Assembly: GCA_027923505.1 (NCBI GenBank)
Contig: BROI01000020.1
Coordinates: 558,001-622,000, forward strand
Direction: 5' to 3'
Length of the DNA stretch: 64,000 nt
Source: Mayamaea pseudoterrestris
Lineage: Eukaryota > Bacillariophyta > Bacillariophyceae > Sellaphorales > Sellaphoraceae
Shown piece after piece: positions 19,818 through 30,329 of the stretch. The translations under genes were made by a program, and so were the position numbers. Within the stretch, counting starts at the first letter, position 1, and the number at the start of each line of letters is the position of its first letter. The notes under the pieces are model-generated. The model saw only the letters and a list, made by a program, of their open reading frames with translations. It was not told where the DNA came from and made no database searches.

Positions 19818-20333
19818 TCTACTTGTGCGAGCCAGGAGCAACAACGAGCTTGACGGAAACGAAATGAAGATTTGCAGCCAGAGCAAATGCTAGTGCCTAC
19901 TGCTATAATGGACGGCTGTGCAATATTGCTCAAACCAACTGATTGCAAGACTCCACAGTCGTGGAGTTTACCAGGTCATGACCAATGTTGCCCTAGTACA
20001 AATAAGCTGTTAGCACCGCCATTCTGATCTTGCTTGTCGTTCACAGTGTTGGTCGTAAAATCGACAATCGATCGTGAATGACATAAATGACTGTGAAACG
20101 TCACACTGTCTCACAATGACCTTGAAACGTCGTGGGGCAATGCAAAGTGTGACCCATTGACATTTTCGTCCGCCGCGCCGCGAGAAAGGCGCGAGTCCCC
20201 TTGGTGCTTCCATGCATGGAACGAGAAGGCGTGAACGGTGTCGCTCATCCTCTCCATCTTTTTTTATACATTACGCTACAATAGCAGGCAAACTAGTCTC
20301 GCTCTCACCAAACTACTAGCTGCTGCACTTACA
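19818..20333. promoter_or_regulatory. Divergent promoter region, expansin-like / cyclase-PDE
   Basis: 0.5 kb between two genes transcribed apart. Several GTCA/TGAC words occur (20090-20165, such as CGTCACACTGTCTCA and GTGACCCATTGAC), possible bZIP-type half sites. No experimentally known element can be assigned. Confidence 0.45.
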
Positions 20334-23300
20334 ATGAACGACGAACACAGGGACGAAACGGACGCTTCGCGCAATCACGACGAAAGCTGCAGCAACAGCA
20401 ACGACTACTCCAACGACAGCAGCGATTACGACGACGCCGACGACTCTGACTTATGGGACAGTCAATCCAGCGCCAATGGCGGCAACTCTCCCAATGACGA
20501 CGTGGTTCATTCCGAAGTCCAGCAGCTGAGTCGGCGCGAAACGCGCGCCATTCGGGCCTGGCGAGTGTTTATTCTGCTGCTCATTACCTGCGTCGGAGTG
20601 GGAGTCTCGGTTGGTTTCTGGGTAGTGTTGAGCAACGAGGAGCATGATCGATACATGGAATCGGTATGTGGCAATGAAATGTTGTAGTTGATGATGGATA
20701 GATGTATGCAGACTTTCCATGCTATTCGCGCTGCTTCAACCTTTCGCTCACTACGCGGCCATCATTTTTTCCTTCCTCACATCTGTTTTCCATTTCACAT
20801 ATATTTCCAGTACCAAACCTTTGCCCGCTCCATTCAAGACACGACCAAATTCTACGTCAACAATTTGCACCACGCCACGCGCGACTTGGCGCAAACCATT
20901 ACCGTCTCCAGTCTCGTGCGGAACGAAACCTTTCCCTTTGTCACTGTCGGTTTGTTTGAAACGCTGGCGCGGCACTCGCTGCAGCAATCGGCCATGGAGG
21001 CGCTGCTGTATAGTCCAATGGTGAGTGACGTTCAACGCGCTCAATGGGAGCAATATAGCGTGGCGCATCAAGATTGGATTGCGGCCAGTCAGTCGCAATA
21101 TATGCAAGTGGCAAGTACCGGTAACGGCGGAACTGGAACGTTGCAGTCGGATAGTAGTATCTACACGGATGCAGGTAGTGTACCGATTGCACCTTACATT
21201 TGGAGTGCTACAACGACGACGAACGGCAGTACTGAATCACTGCGCCGCGTCGCGGAACCACCAAACAGCGGACCCTACTTGCCAACGTGGATGGTGTCGC
21301 CTCTGCCACAATCGGGCAACTTTTTCATTAATTCGAATCGATTCAATGCTCCCACGCTCCATGCGCAGTACTACTTTACGGCGGGAGTGGCGCGCGGTGA
21401 GTGTGTATCTGTTGTCATGTTGTTGTCATGTTGGTGCGATAAGATGAAGCATTGCCATGCACGCGTCACTTTTGTCTCACGTCAATTCATTCATTTTCTG
21501 TTGTCGCTTCGTTGACGCAGAAGGAATATTTTCGCACGTTCCCGACTTGCTGCACGAAGCAACGAACGCATCCATTGACTTTGACCATTACAGTCATCGC
21601 GAGATTGACGGCAGCGTCACGGCGGATCGTGTTTCGGACAAGGGTTTGCCGCACTCAATACTCATTGAACCAGTCTTTGACACGCTGAATGAAGACACGT
21701 CCAACGTGGTTGGTTACGTGGAGGGAGTCGTCTTGTGGAACCACTACATGACGGGGCTGGTGCCGGATGGTGTGAATGGAATTTGCTGCGTGCTGCAAAA
21801 CTCGTGTGGGCAGTCGTTCACCTTTACGCTGAATGGAACCAAGGTACGTGTTACAATTGTGAAAAAGTCTTGGCGCATCATTGTCCATTCGACATTCATC
21901 TGCATTTGGCTGTTGCTGATACTCTATTTCCTGCTGCTCTAACAGCCAGAATCCGTTGGAGCCGGTGACTTGCATGAGTCGGCTTACGATGGCACTGCGG
22001 TGTACGTTCCGCTCTACGACTACATTTACCCCAACGCAACGCAACAATTAGACGGCCACTGTGAGTACTACATGACTGTGTACTCGAGCGCCGAGTTTGA
22101 GGAGCAAGCGACGACAAATCTGCCAGCAGTGGTGACGGCGGCGGCTGCCGGCTTGTTTGCGTTGGTGCTGCTAGTGTTTGTGTTGTACGATTGCTTTGTG
22201 GAGCGACGCAACAGCATTTTGCTCGAGGCGGCGGAAAAGTCACACAATATACTTTCGAGTCTGTTTCCGCAAAATGTGCGGGAGCGATTGTTTGCGGAAC
22301 AAAAGGAGGCAGAGATTTTAGCGAAGCAAAATGACGGTCAACGCGCTCGCAACCTCAAAGGGTACATTGACGGCAGCATGAATGGCGTGGTTGAGGAGGC
22401 TGACGATGAGATGGGCTACAAGGGCAAGCCAATTGCCGACTTGTTCTCCGAGAGTACTGTCCTCTTTGCTGATATCGCCGGATTTACCGCTTGGAGCTCT
22501 CAGCGCGAACCAGCGCAGGTATTCACTTTGCTTGAGACGTTGTATCGAGCGTTTGATGAGATTGCAACGAAACGTCGAGTTTTTAAAGTGGAGACAATTG
22601 GAGATTGCTACGTTGCAGTCACTGGCGTACCCGAACCGCAAAAGGAGCATGCTGTCATTATGTGCCGCTTTGCACGAGACATGATGGTATCTACACGCTC
22701 GCTTGTCAAGCGACTAGAAACGACGCTGGGACCGGACACGGGTGACTTGGACATGCGAGTCGGCATACACTCGGGTCCTGTCACAGCTGGTGTATTAAGA
22801 GGCGAGCGGTCGCGTTTCCAGGTATGTATCGAATTCACTTTCATTTTGCTTGAGCTAAGTTGGCTTACACTGGTTTTCTATTAAACGTTCTACAGCTATT
22901 TGGGGATACAATGGTACGTACACTATGCGGGCATGCTTGTATACGCACCTTTAATGATTGTCGCAGCTCAAATCCTTTTGCCTTTTGCAGAACACTGCTT
23001 CACGAACTGAAAGCACTGGTGTGAAGGGGAAGATTCAACTTTCGCAAGAAACAGCAGACCATCTCATCGGATCTGGTAAGGCACACTGGATTGCACAGCG
23101 CTCCGACAAGGTTGTTGCAAAAGGCAAGGGAGAAATGACAACTTATTGGCTAGTTTTCGCGTCGTCAGGCGGTTCTTCTGGGCCGTCGCATGCCAACTCG
23201 TCGGAGCAAGATCCACAGGAAACGAAACTTGAGGTTGAAGAGGAATCTGCTCCCAAGACGGATGCACAACAAGCACGCGTTGCAACTGAGAAGACATCGA

Positions 23301-24451
23301 GACTGGTGGCTTGGAACGCTGACGTCCTGTTGCGGCTACTTAAGCAAATGGTAGCCCGACGAAAGTTGCAGAAACTTCCACTTCGGGGAATTGGGACAGT
23401 AGATGAAAACATTTACCTACAAGACGGCAACTTGATCATCGACGAGGTTAAAGAGATCATTACGCTTCCCACGTATGACACGCATGGCAACGCTGATGAG
23501 CTCGACTTGGATCAAGTGGAGATTGGCAATGATGTTGTGGAGGCGTTGTTCGACTATGTTTCCAACATTGCTGCGTTATACCGAAACAATCCCTTTCATA
23601 ATTTTGAGCACGCTTCGCATGTGACAATGTCGGTCACAAAACTGCTTTCTCGCATCGTCGCGCCTTCCGACATTGAATACAATCAGGCGTCGGGCAAATC
23701 GTTACATGACCACACATATGGTATTACGAATGATCTTTTGACGCAATTTGCGTGCGTGTACAGTGCCTTGATTCATGATGTTGACCACAGTGGTGTTCCA
23801 AATGCCCAGCTTGTTGAAGAGAAGAGCCAGCTGGCGCAACTTTACAAGAATCAGAGTGTCGCCGAGCAAAATAGCGTCGACTTGTCCTGGAACTTGCTAA
23901 TGGACGAGCGCTATTCGGCTTTGCGGCGTACCATTTACACCAACGAAGCTGAATTCCATCGCTTCCGTAAACTGGTTGTGAATAGTGTAATGGCAACAGA
24001 CATTGTAGACAAGGAGCTAAAGACGCTGCGGAATAAAAGGTGGGAGGCTGCATTTTCAAACATCGAAAATGCTGAGAGTATTAATGACGTCCGCAATCGC
24101 AAAGCCACCATCGTCATTGAGCATCTAATCCAGGCCAGTGACGTCTCTCATACAATGCAGCACTGGCATATATACCGCAAGTGGAATGAGCGATTCTTCT
24201 TCGAATGTTTCCGTGCCTGGAAGGAGGGCAGGTCAGCTCAAGATCCCAGTGAGTCTTGGTACAAGGGCGAAATGGGCTTTTATGATTTCTATATAATACC
24301 ATTGGCCCGTAAGTTGAAGGATTGTGGCGTTTTTGGGGTGTCGAGCGAGGAGTATTTAAATTATGCGCAAAGGAACCGCAAAGAATGGGAAGCAAGAGGG
24401 GAAGAAGTCGTCCAAGAAATGATTCTAAAGGCAAAAGAGATGGATTTTTAA
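20334..24451 (+). CDS. Membrane nucleotide cyclase fused to cyclic nucleotide phosphodiesterase
   Basis: Six exons: 20334-20663, 20811-21396, 21521-21843, 21946-22821, 22896-22913, 22991-24451, all GT-AG; 1197 residues. An acidic N-terminus precedes TM1 (~80-103), a ~370-residue extracellular region and TM2 (~472-495): a receptor layout. The class III cyclase domain (~581-765) has both metal-binding Asp (FADIAGFT and ETIGDCY) and the NTASR block. The Glu of ETIGD favours GTP, but the matching Cys of guanylate cyclases is Gln (RFQLFGD), so substrate is uncertain. The PDE domain (~900-1155) has the class I metal-site motifs FHNFEHA, HDVDHSGVPN and SDVSHT. One protein would thus make and break cyclic nucleotide at the membrane. 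Similar cyclase-PDE fusions are known from diatoms and other protists. The fifth exon is only 18 nt. Confidence 0.93.
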
Positions 24452-24578
24452 CCCAAGAGCTACGCTAACGCTTACTGCATTGATCAATATTCTCTCACGT
24501 TCTACTATTCATGTAATGGTACGACGATTAGTGTAGAATGCCTTCAATTTAACCATCCGCGAACTCATGATGAACCAT
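24452..24578. other. Convergent 3' gap
   Basis: 127 nt between the stop of the cyclase-PDE gene and the stop of the DUF2252 gene copy 2; only 3' flanks. Confidence 0.5.
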
Positions 24579-26525
24579 CTACGAAGCGAAATTTTCCTTA
24601 ACATACTTCTTAAAGCACTTGTAATCCAACATGACTTGATCATGGTAGTTCATTGCCAGCTGCGTGATTGCTTTGCGCCAGGCCTTTCGGTGCCGATACT
24701 CCTCTAGGGCTGCATACAAGACGTGCTTGAATTGCGCCGGAGACTTGCTGACACTTCCTCGAACGTGACTCGTCGCCGTCGCAATGGCTACTTGCTCTGC
24801 AAACATGGTAAAGTCCTCCTTGTCGGTTATAGCGTCCAGATCTGGCGATGCCTTCCAGGGCGACCGCTGTCGAACAACAAATGCTCGGTCGTCAATGACA
24901 ACCCAGCCGGTGAATGGATCGGTAAAGGACGTGAGCGCCCGCTGCGCCTTGACAGCTCTAGCCGCCGCATGTGGAAACATGACATCGTACCAGGCCGCAT
25001 CGGCCTTTGACAGGACTCTCGAGACGGCTCCCCACGGTTCAAATTTCACGTCCAAGATCACGGCACTCCCACCCGGCGTACCATCGGTTCCATTCAGCAG
25101 CACATAGTAACGGTCCACTCCATACGAGCCAACGCCCGATCCAACGCGTCTCGCCACATCCACGACTTTATAGTAGTCGTCGTCCCACTCGCGGACGCGA
25201 AAGCCCATCTTTTGCATCGTGGCTCCGTATTGATCCGACGTAAAGGTTTGCTTGATGCGCTCCTCCAAGTCCGAGTCAATCTTTTCGAGTTTCATTGCTT
25301 CCTTCTTGACGAGCCGACGTTCCATTGTCGAATTGTTCATTTCCGTGTACTTGTCGAGCTGCTTGTACTGGGAATTGACCGATTCAACGTGCTTTAAAAA
25401 GTCTCGTAAGCTTCCTTGGGCAGTCTTTGGTGTAATTTCGCTCACCAGGGCCACGTCGTTGCCAACGTAGGAAAAGACTTTGGCAACGTACGTGCCAAGA
25501 AAGGCGTAGACAATGTTCTTAATGGCGTTTGGCTTGAATCCGTTGGTGTAGGCGTGATTGTAGATGGAAACTGCGATGCGAATGACGTCAATGTGGAAAT
25601 CTGAAGGAACCGAGTAAGAAGCGACAAATTATGAGCGAGTTCTACATGCTTGGTCAAAAACAAAACAAACAACAACTTTGATCGTGCAGAGCAGCCAAAG
25701 CTAGCCAGCCCAATCCCTTTGTCCCTCCTCCAACGTACCATATATCGCCGCCTCATCAAAGTCATTGACTCCGAAGACAACTTCCCCACCCCGATTCTTC
25801 CATGCCCCAAAGTTCGACAAGTGTTGATCACCGGTAATCCACGTATACAGCGACTTTTCCGAAAACGGAATGCCATCCATTTTGGGTTGTATGCCAATAC
25901 TGCTCAACGTAAAGTTGCTCCACTTGCCGCCGGCAAAGTCCAGCCAAAACAGTTGCGCCGTGGCGCGGTAAAAGACGCTATAGTCTTGCGACTGAATGTT
26001 GTACTCTTCGACGAGTACGCTTCGTGGAACGCCAAAGGCTTCGGCGCGCTGCATAAACACGTCAATGACGTGACTGCAGCGCTTGCTGGCGGATGGTGGC
26101 TTCCAGTACTTGCGGTTGGTGGATCCTTCCAATGGAATGGAGGATGAGAATGATGATGAAGAAGTCTTGTCGTGCTCGTCTATTATGTTCGTAGTCGTCA
26201 TGACTTCAACGGGCGAGTCATCGTAAACGTCATTGTCAAGGAACCTTCTCCAGTCGGTCACTGCTTGCGCTTGCGTTGCTGCTGTCACGCTTTGGAATGA
26301 TGTCCCATTGGCTTGCGTATGATTGCTGCTACGAGCTTGAAACAGCGCGAGATTTGCAAAAAGAGCAGTGACTGCAGCAGCAACACCGGCTATTACAGTA
26401 TATTTGCGAATAGACCGTCTTGGCTTCGTTTCAGTCTCTGTCACTGCTGCTGTCGGAAGGAGGCATTGTCGCTCCCCGTTAGCATCAAAGACATCAAGAT
26501 GCTCATTCGTTTGTCGCATTGTCAT
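24579..26525 (-). CDS. DUF2252 family protein, copy 2 (complete)
   Basis: Exon 1 runs from 26525 to 25739, the intron is 25601-25738 (138 nt, GTACGT...CAG) and exon 2 is 24579-25600; about 602 residues from ATG 26525 (a second ATG two codons on is equally possible and matches copy 1). A TM helix (~residues 40-60) precedes a Ser/Thr-rich stalk and the DUF2252 domain with GDQHLSNFG, DFDEA, an ILDVKFEPWGAVSRVL strand and a VVRQRSPWKA block near the C-terminus, all usual family marks for a kinase-like fold. Biochemical role unknown. The exon sequence is close to copy 1, while the intron differs in length and sequence. Its stop lies 127 nt from the stop of the cyclase gene, in convergent orientation. 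Confidence 0.87.
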
Positions 26526-26989
26526 GAAAGTTGCGTGCAGCAAACAGCAAGCTGTAAAATCCTTTTGTCCCTTTTAGTCTATTTAATGCGAGAGATATAC
26601 CGAGTAGCCAAACGATCCTACCTTGGATGGATTTGTCGTCATGGTGGAGTCGGTCTGCTGGTTGCAGTTCGCGATCTTTTCGCTTGTCGCTCTGGTAGTG
26701 AAATCGTCTGGCTGGCTCGTTGATCGTCACGCCAGGCGGACGATCGACTCACATTTTTTCGCGGGAATTGACGAGCTCGCTCAGCTCGCTATCGATCGAG
26801 CCGCATGTCCAATGCAATGCTTGCGATTCATACTTCAAGACCATCTTGATATTGCTATATATACAGCTTTTATAGCTACCACCTTAACACTGCTAGTCAG
26901 AAATATTTTTCTGAACCTTTATACTCCACACTCTGCTGCTGCAACCCCAATACCCGCTACCCACTGACAGTCATTTTTCATCTCACATC
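26526..26989. other. Intergenic, 5' of DUF2252 copy 2
   Basis: Counterpart of 1688-2152, with the same GCTCG-rich tract near 26770-26800 and several indels. No gene seen. Confidence 0.45.
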
Positions 26990-28129
26990 TCATCGCAAGT
27001 GCAAAAACCACACCAGCAACAGTCGCGATCCATTCGTAATCTCCCGACCCGCATGCACCAACGATCCCGGATGAAAGAGTAGCTCGCCCCGCTCCAATCG
27101 CACCGTCGCATCCAAGTCGCAAAAGTACGTGCCACCACCCTGATACTCGTTCGAATGACTCAATAGCAACTGCGCCGTGACATCGCACTTGTCGTGGTGC
27201 AGCGGCACACCAGAGTGCGAAACGTCATACTTTAACACGTGCGGCTGGTTGGTATCCATGCGCACCACCGGAGGCCGCTGGCAGCGAGAGCCCGCGTAGA
27301 GCTGCTGGAGCGACCACACCACAAAGTCCGTCAGTGGTTGCGCGAGCGACATGCCTCCCGGAATCTCCGCCAGCGGCAAGTCCTGCTTGGTCAAACTGTA
27401 CAAGTTGGTTTCCCAGCCGTGGCGACGAGCATTGGCGTGACTTTCGGCGCGCGCCATGATTGGTTCCAGCAGTGGAAGTAGCGCATCGGGAAGTTGCGTT
27501 TTAAAGACGCAACATTGCGGCGGTCCAATCCTCGTGGCGGCAAACTGGTAACTGTGTGAACTCGAGGAGGATCGCGATAAAGTCATTTGCGAAAGCTGCA
27601 GTGGAGGTGGTGGCGGCGCGCAGCCGCCCAAGTCCTCCATGGCTCGGCACGTCAAAATGGCAATGTCTTCCACCGAGGATGCTCCGCACGAAACGTCTTC
27701 CGCGCCGCAAGGAAAGCAGTCGTTTGGTGCCGAAAAGTCGCCGTCGTGATTATGGGCTTGCGGTGGTGTGCGCAACGCTGGCGGTGGCGGCAATGGTCGA
27801 GCTGCATAAATGGGAGTCTCCATCAGCTTGTGTTTGCTCGCCACTTGCTTGGCGGTAGCGTTTGCCATGGCCATTCTCTCGCAAGGCGGCAATGGCGGCG
27901 GCGGTGGAATAGCGACACTTGCCACCGGCATGCCTTGTTCCTGAAAATGTGGCTGCACGCGCGAGGTACCCGCCAAAGCCCGTAGGCACGCTTTCGTTTG
28001 AAGGTACAACGGTCGATGCTGCGTTTTACGCTTGTGCCTGGTGGACGCTTCGTCAAACGGAACATTGTCGTCGTCGTCGTCGTCGGGAATGACGTGCGGA
28101 GGTTTGCGATGATGGGAGCGATGGTTCAT
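26990..28129 (-). CDS. 2-oxoglutarate/Fe(II)-dependent oxygenase, copy 2
   Basis: 379 residues, ATG at 28129, no intron. It carries the same HHD, GGGTYF, distal His and GSR elements as copy 1 and is predicted to be catalytically complete. Comparing the two proteins by eye, the last ~215 residues (from about MEDLGG) are identical, while the proline-rich N-terminal half differs at several sites and by one residue in length. That pattern fits either strong constraint on the catalytic part or later gene conversion. Same-strand neighbour of the DUF2252 gene and divergent from the aldo/keto reductase gene, as in copy 1. Confidence 0.86.
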   Translation of the reverse strand: MNHRSHHRKPPHVIPDDDDDDNVPFDEASTRHKRKTQHRPLYLQTKACLRALAGTSRVQPHFQEQGMPVASVAIPPPPPLPPCERMAMANATAKQVASKHKLMETPIYAARPLPPPPALRTPPQAHNHDGDFSAPNDCFPCGAEDVSCGASSVEDIAILTCRAMEDLGGCAPPPPPLQLSQMTLSRSSSSSHSYQFAATRIGPPQCCVFKTQLPDALLPLLEPIMARAESHANARRHGWETNLYSLTKQDLPLAEIPGGMSLAQPLTDFVVWSLQQLYAGSRCQRPPVVRMDTNQPHVLKYDVSHSGVPLHHDKCDVTAQLLLSHSNEYQGGGTYFCDLDATVRLERGELLFHPGSLVHAGREITNGSRLLLVWFLHLR

Positions 28130-28700
28130 GCCGTGTTTGCAGAATTAATGGAGTAGCGAGGAAACTGGAGCTAGAAGAAGTTGGAGATCAAGTGGCTGCC
28201 GTCTTGTGTTGTAACAGCCTCCTCCACTTGCAGCAGCATTGGAGTTGTCCGTTTTTCGCATCGCACTAAAAATTGGATTCCCGCCATGGTTTTCGCATGA
28301 GAGTCGACCCACATGGCTAGCGCGACGGTTGGAGGTGCGGCGATCGCCATGGTGCATGATTATGTAGATGGCAGCATTGCTCGGAGGTGTGCGTGTCTCG
28401 TTATAGGAGTTATTCAGCACTGAGTGGATTCTTACTGATACAGTAGGGTGTGAGCGATAGTCCTGCCATTATCATGCAGCTATCATATGACCGGATCGAG
28501 TGTATTGAAACAATAAGGTTGGCAATGAGAGGCTAGCTAACGTGACTGATGTCAGTTCCCACGACTCGATTTTGGTCGCGGATGCGTGACATGCCGATCC
28601 TCCATCCACCATGAAGATTCTCGCCGCGTCAGCCGTCGTTCAAACATCATTGGCTCGCTCGAGAATCTTTAGCGAGCATACTAAACGATAGTTTATCATC
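28130..28700. promoter_or_regulatory. Divergent intergenic region, copy 2
   Basis: 0.57 kb shared upstream region of the oxygenase (minus) and reductase (plus) genes. Compared with 3296-3849 it has scattered 1-8 nt indels, including the bases that supply the reductase start codon at 28701. No defined regulatory site found. Confidence 0.5.
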
Positions 28701-30038
28701 ATGAGAATTCTCCTTCCTATTATTTGCCTCGCAGCATACGCCAAGCTATCGAATGGTCTCGCTTTGGAGAATCCTCGTCGTTTCTCGACTGCTTCCAAAG
28801 AAACGCAACAATCTACATTTAGCATCAATCAACCTACATCCAGCAAGCTATCTCGTCGCCAAGTCATGAACCATGCAGCAGCTGCTGCAACGACTGCAGC
28901 CTTTGCCGCGACGCAGAGTGGTCTTTTGCTTCCCGCTCATGCCGCCGTTGCTGCTTCGACAACCTCCTCCTCCTCATCATTACACCTTGCAGCAGCTGCC
29001 ACCACTGCCACCACTACCAAGATTCCCACCGTCTCACTCGGCAAGTCCAAGCTCCAGCTATCACGCTCCATCCAGGGCTACTGGCAGCTGGCCGGCGGAC
29101 ACGGCAAGTACCGCGAGTCCGACGCACTGGCGAACATGAAAGCTCACTACGACGCGGGATTCACTTCGCTCGACACGGCCGACATTTACGGTCCGTCGGA
29201 GCGCATCGTGGGCAATTTCGTTGGAATGCAACAGCAACCAGAGAAACCAGTTGTTTGCACCAAGTTATGCTGCTTTCGCTTTTTGGACGACATAAATCGT
29301 GTTGAAGTGCGCGACCGCATCACAAAGGCGTGCGAGCGACTCCAAGTGAAACAACTGCCACTAGTGGCCTTGTTTTGGAGCAACTACGACGTTAAACGCT
29401 ACGTGGATGTCGGACTATACTTGGCGGAGCTCCAGGAGGAGGGACTGATTGGTGAAATTGGCGCCACCAACTTTGACTTGGTGCGTCTTCAGGAACTGCA
29501 TAAAGCTGGCGTGCCGCTGGTCAGTCACCAGGTGCAACTGAGCGCCCTGGATCGGCGGCCCGTCCAGTCGGGCATGGTGGACTGGTGCAAGGAGCATGAC
29601 ATTAAGATTATTAGCTTTGGTTCCGTGGCGAGCGGCATTTTGAGTGACGCCAGCTTGAACGCACCATTGCCACTGACGAAACAGGAGCAAACGACGGCGA
29701 GTTTGCGATTGTACTCCAACACGGCGGAGCGGTTCGGCGACTGGTCGTTGGTGCAAGAGTTGCTGCACGTCATGAATGACATTGCTCAAGGAGTTCGTAT
29801 TGACGGCCGCTGCGAACAGGCAAGTATCAGCAACGTTGCGCAGCGCTACGTATTGGATACACCGGGTGTGGCGGCCATCATCATTGGCGTGCGCAATTTG
29901 AATCATTTGGAGGAGAACGTGCGGACACACTCGTTTACACTCAAAGCGGATGAATTGGAGGCCATCAATCAAGTGGTGGCCAAGCGAAAAGGACCGAAAG
30001 GTGATGTGTGGGACATTGAACGAGGTTATGTTGTTTAA
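28701..30038 (+). CDS. Aldo/keto reductase, predicted thylakoid-lumen targeted, copy 2
   Basis: Intronless, 445 residues, ATG at 28701. Targeting looks tripartite: a signal peptide (1-~18, core LLPIICLAAYA), a Ser/Thr-rich transit-like region, then SRRQVM at 51-56 followed by an Ala-rich hydrophobic stretch and AHA at 79-81, a twin-arginine lumen signal. The Phe common at plastid cleavage sites in diatoms is not evident. The AKR barrel starts at about 108. Asp158 and Tyr163 (LDTADIYG) and Lys188 (VVCTK) of the catalytic tetrad are present, but the His expected before Trp226 is Phe225 (ALFWSNYD), so ordinary carbonyl reduction may be weakened. The C-terminus ends with an IIIGVRN block and a KGDVWDIERG tail. 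The substrate is unknown. Confidence 0.88.
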   Translation: MRILLPIICLAAYAKLSNGLALENPRRFSTASKETQQSTFSINQPTSSKLSRRQVMNHAAAAATTAAFAATQSGLLLPAHAAVAASTTSSSSSLHLAAAATTATTTKIPTVSLGKSKLQLSRSIQGYWQLAGGHGKYRESDALANMKAHYDAGFTSLDTADIYGPSERIVGNFVGMQQQPEKPVVCTKLCCFRFLDDINRVEVRDRITKACERLQVKQLPLVALFWSNYDVKRYVDVGLYLAELQEEGLIGEIGATNFDLVRLQELHKAGVPLVSHQVQLSALDRRPVQSGMVDWCKEHDIKIISFGSVASGILSDASLNAPLPLTKQEQTTASLRLYSNTAERFGDWSLVQELLHVMNDIAQGVRIDGRCEQASISNVAQRYVLDTPGVAAIIIGVRNLNHLEENVRTHSFTLKADELEAINQVVAKRKGPKGDVWDIERGYVV

Positions 30039-30159
30039 CATGTTTATAGTTGTCATGCGAAAGTAAACCTTTTTTGTTTGAATACAAAATTTAAATATCA
30101 TGAGCAAGTCACTGATCAAATACTTATTGGCAACAAAGAGATAGCTAATGACAGACTTT

Positions 30160-30329
30160 CTGCTTGACGTTTCGTTTGAAACTGGCCAATGGGATCGTTT
30201 TCACGTGCGCAAAACTATCCGTTACTCGCGCCGGCTGGCTTGCAGTGCGTTGAGCGAGACGCACCATGACGACAAAGCAAAAACAAAGCACCGCTGCCGC
30301 AAGTCTATCTACATGTTAGCATTAGTATT
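30160..30329. promoter_or_regulatory. Short upstream region of glycosyltransferase-like gene
   Basis: Unique sequence begins at the duplication breakpoint (30159/30160). The 3' flank of the reductase gene is in the duplicated part, so this 170-nt stretch is the likely promoter/5' UTR of the next gene. No clear TATA box. Confidence 0.4.

Larger units (their letters stand above)
24848..30159. repeat. Segmental duplication, copy 2
   Basis: Second copy of the block at 1-5285, lying about 19.6 kb downstream in direct orientation. Position 24848 corresponds to position 1, and the last shared base is 30159. Because the window starts inside copy 1, the duplication may begin further left than 24848 as far as the 3' end of the DUF2252 gene at 24579. 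This copy appears to be the intact one: its aldo/keto reductase keeps a start codon and a full targeting presequence that copy 1 has lost. Confidence 0.95.
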
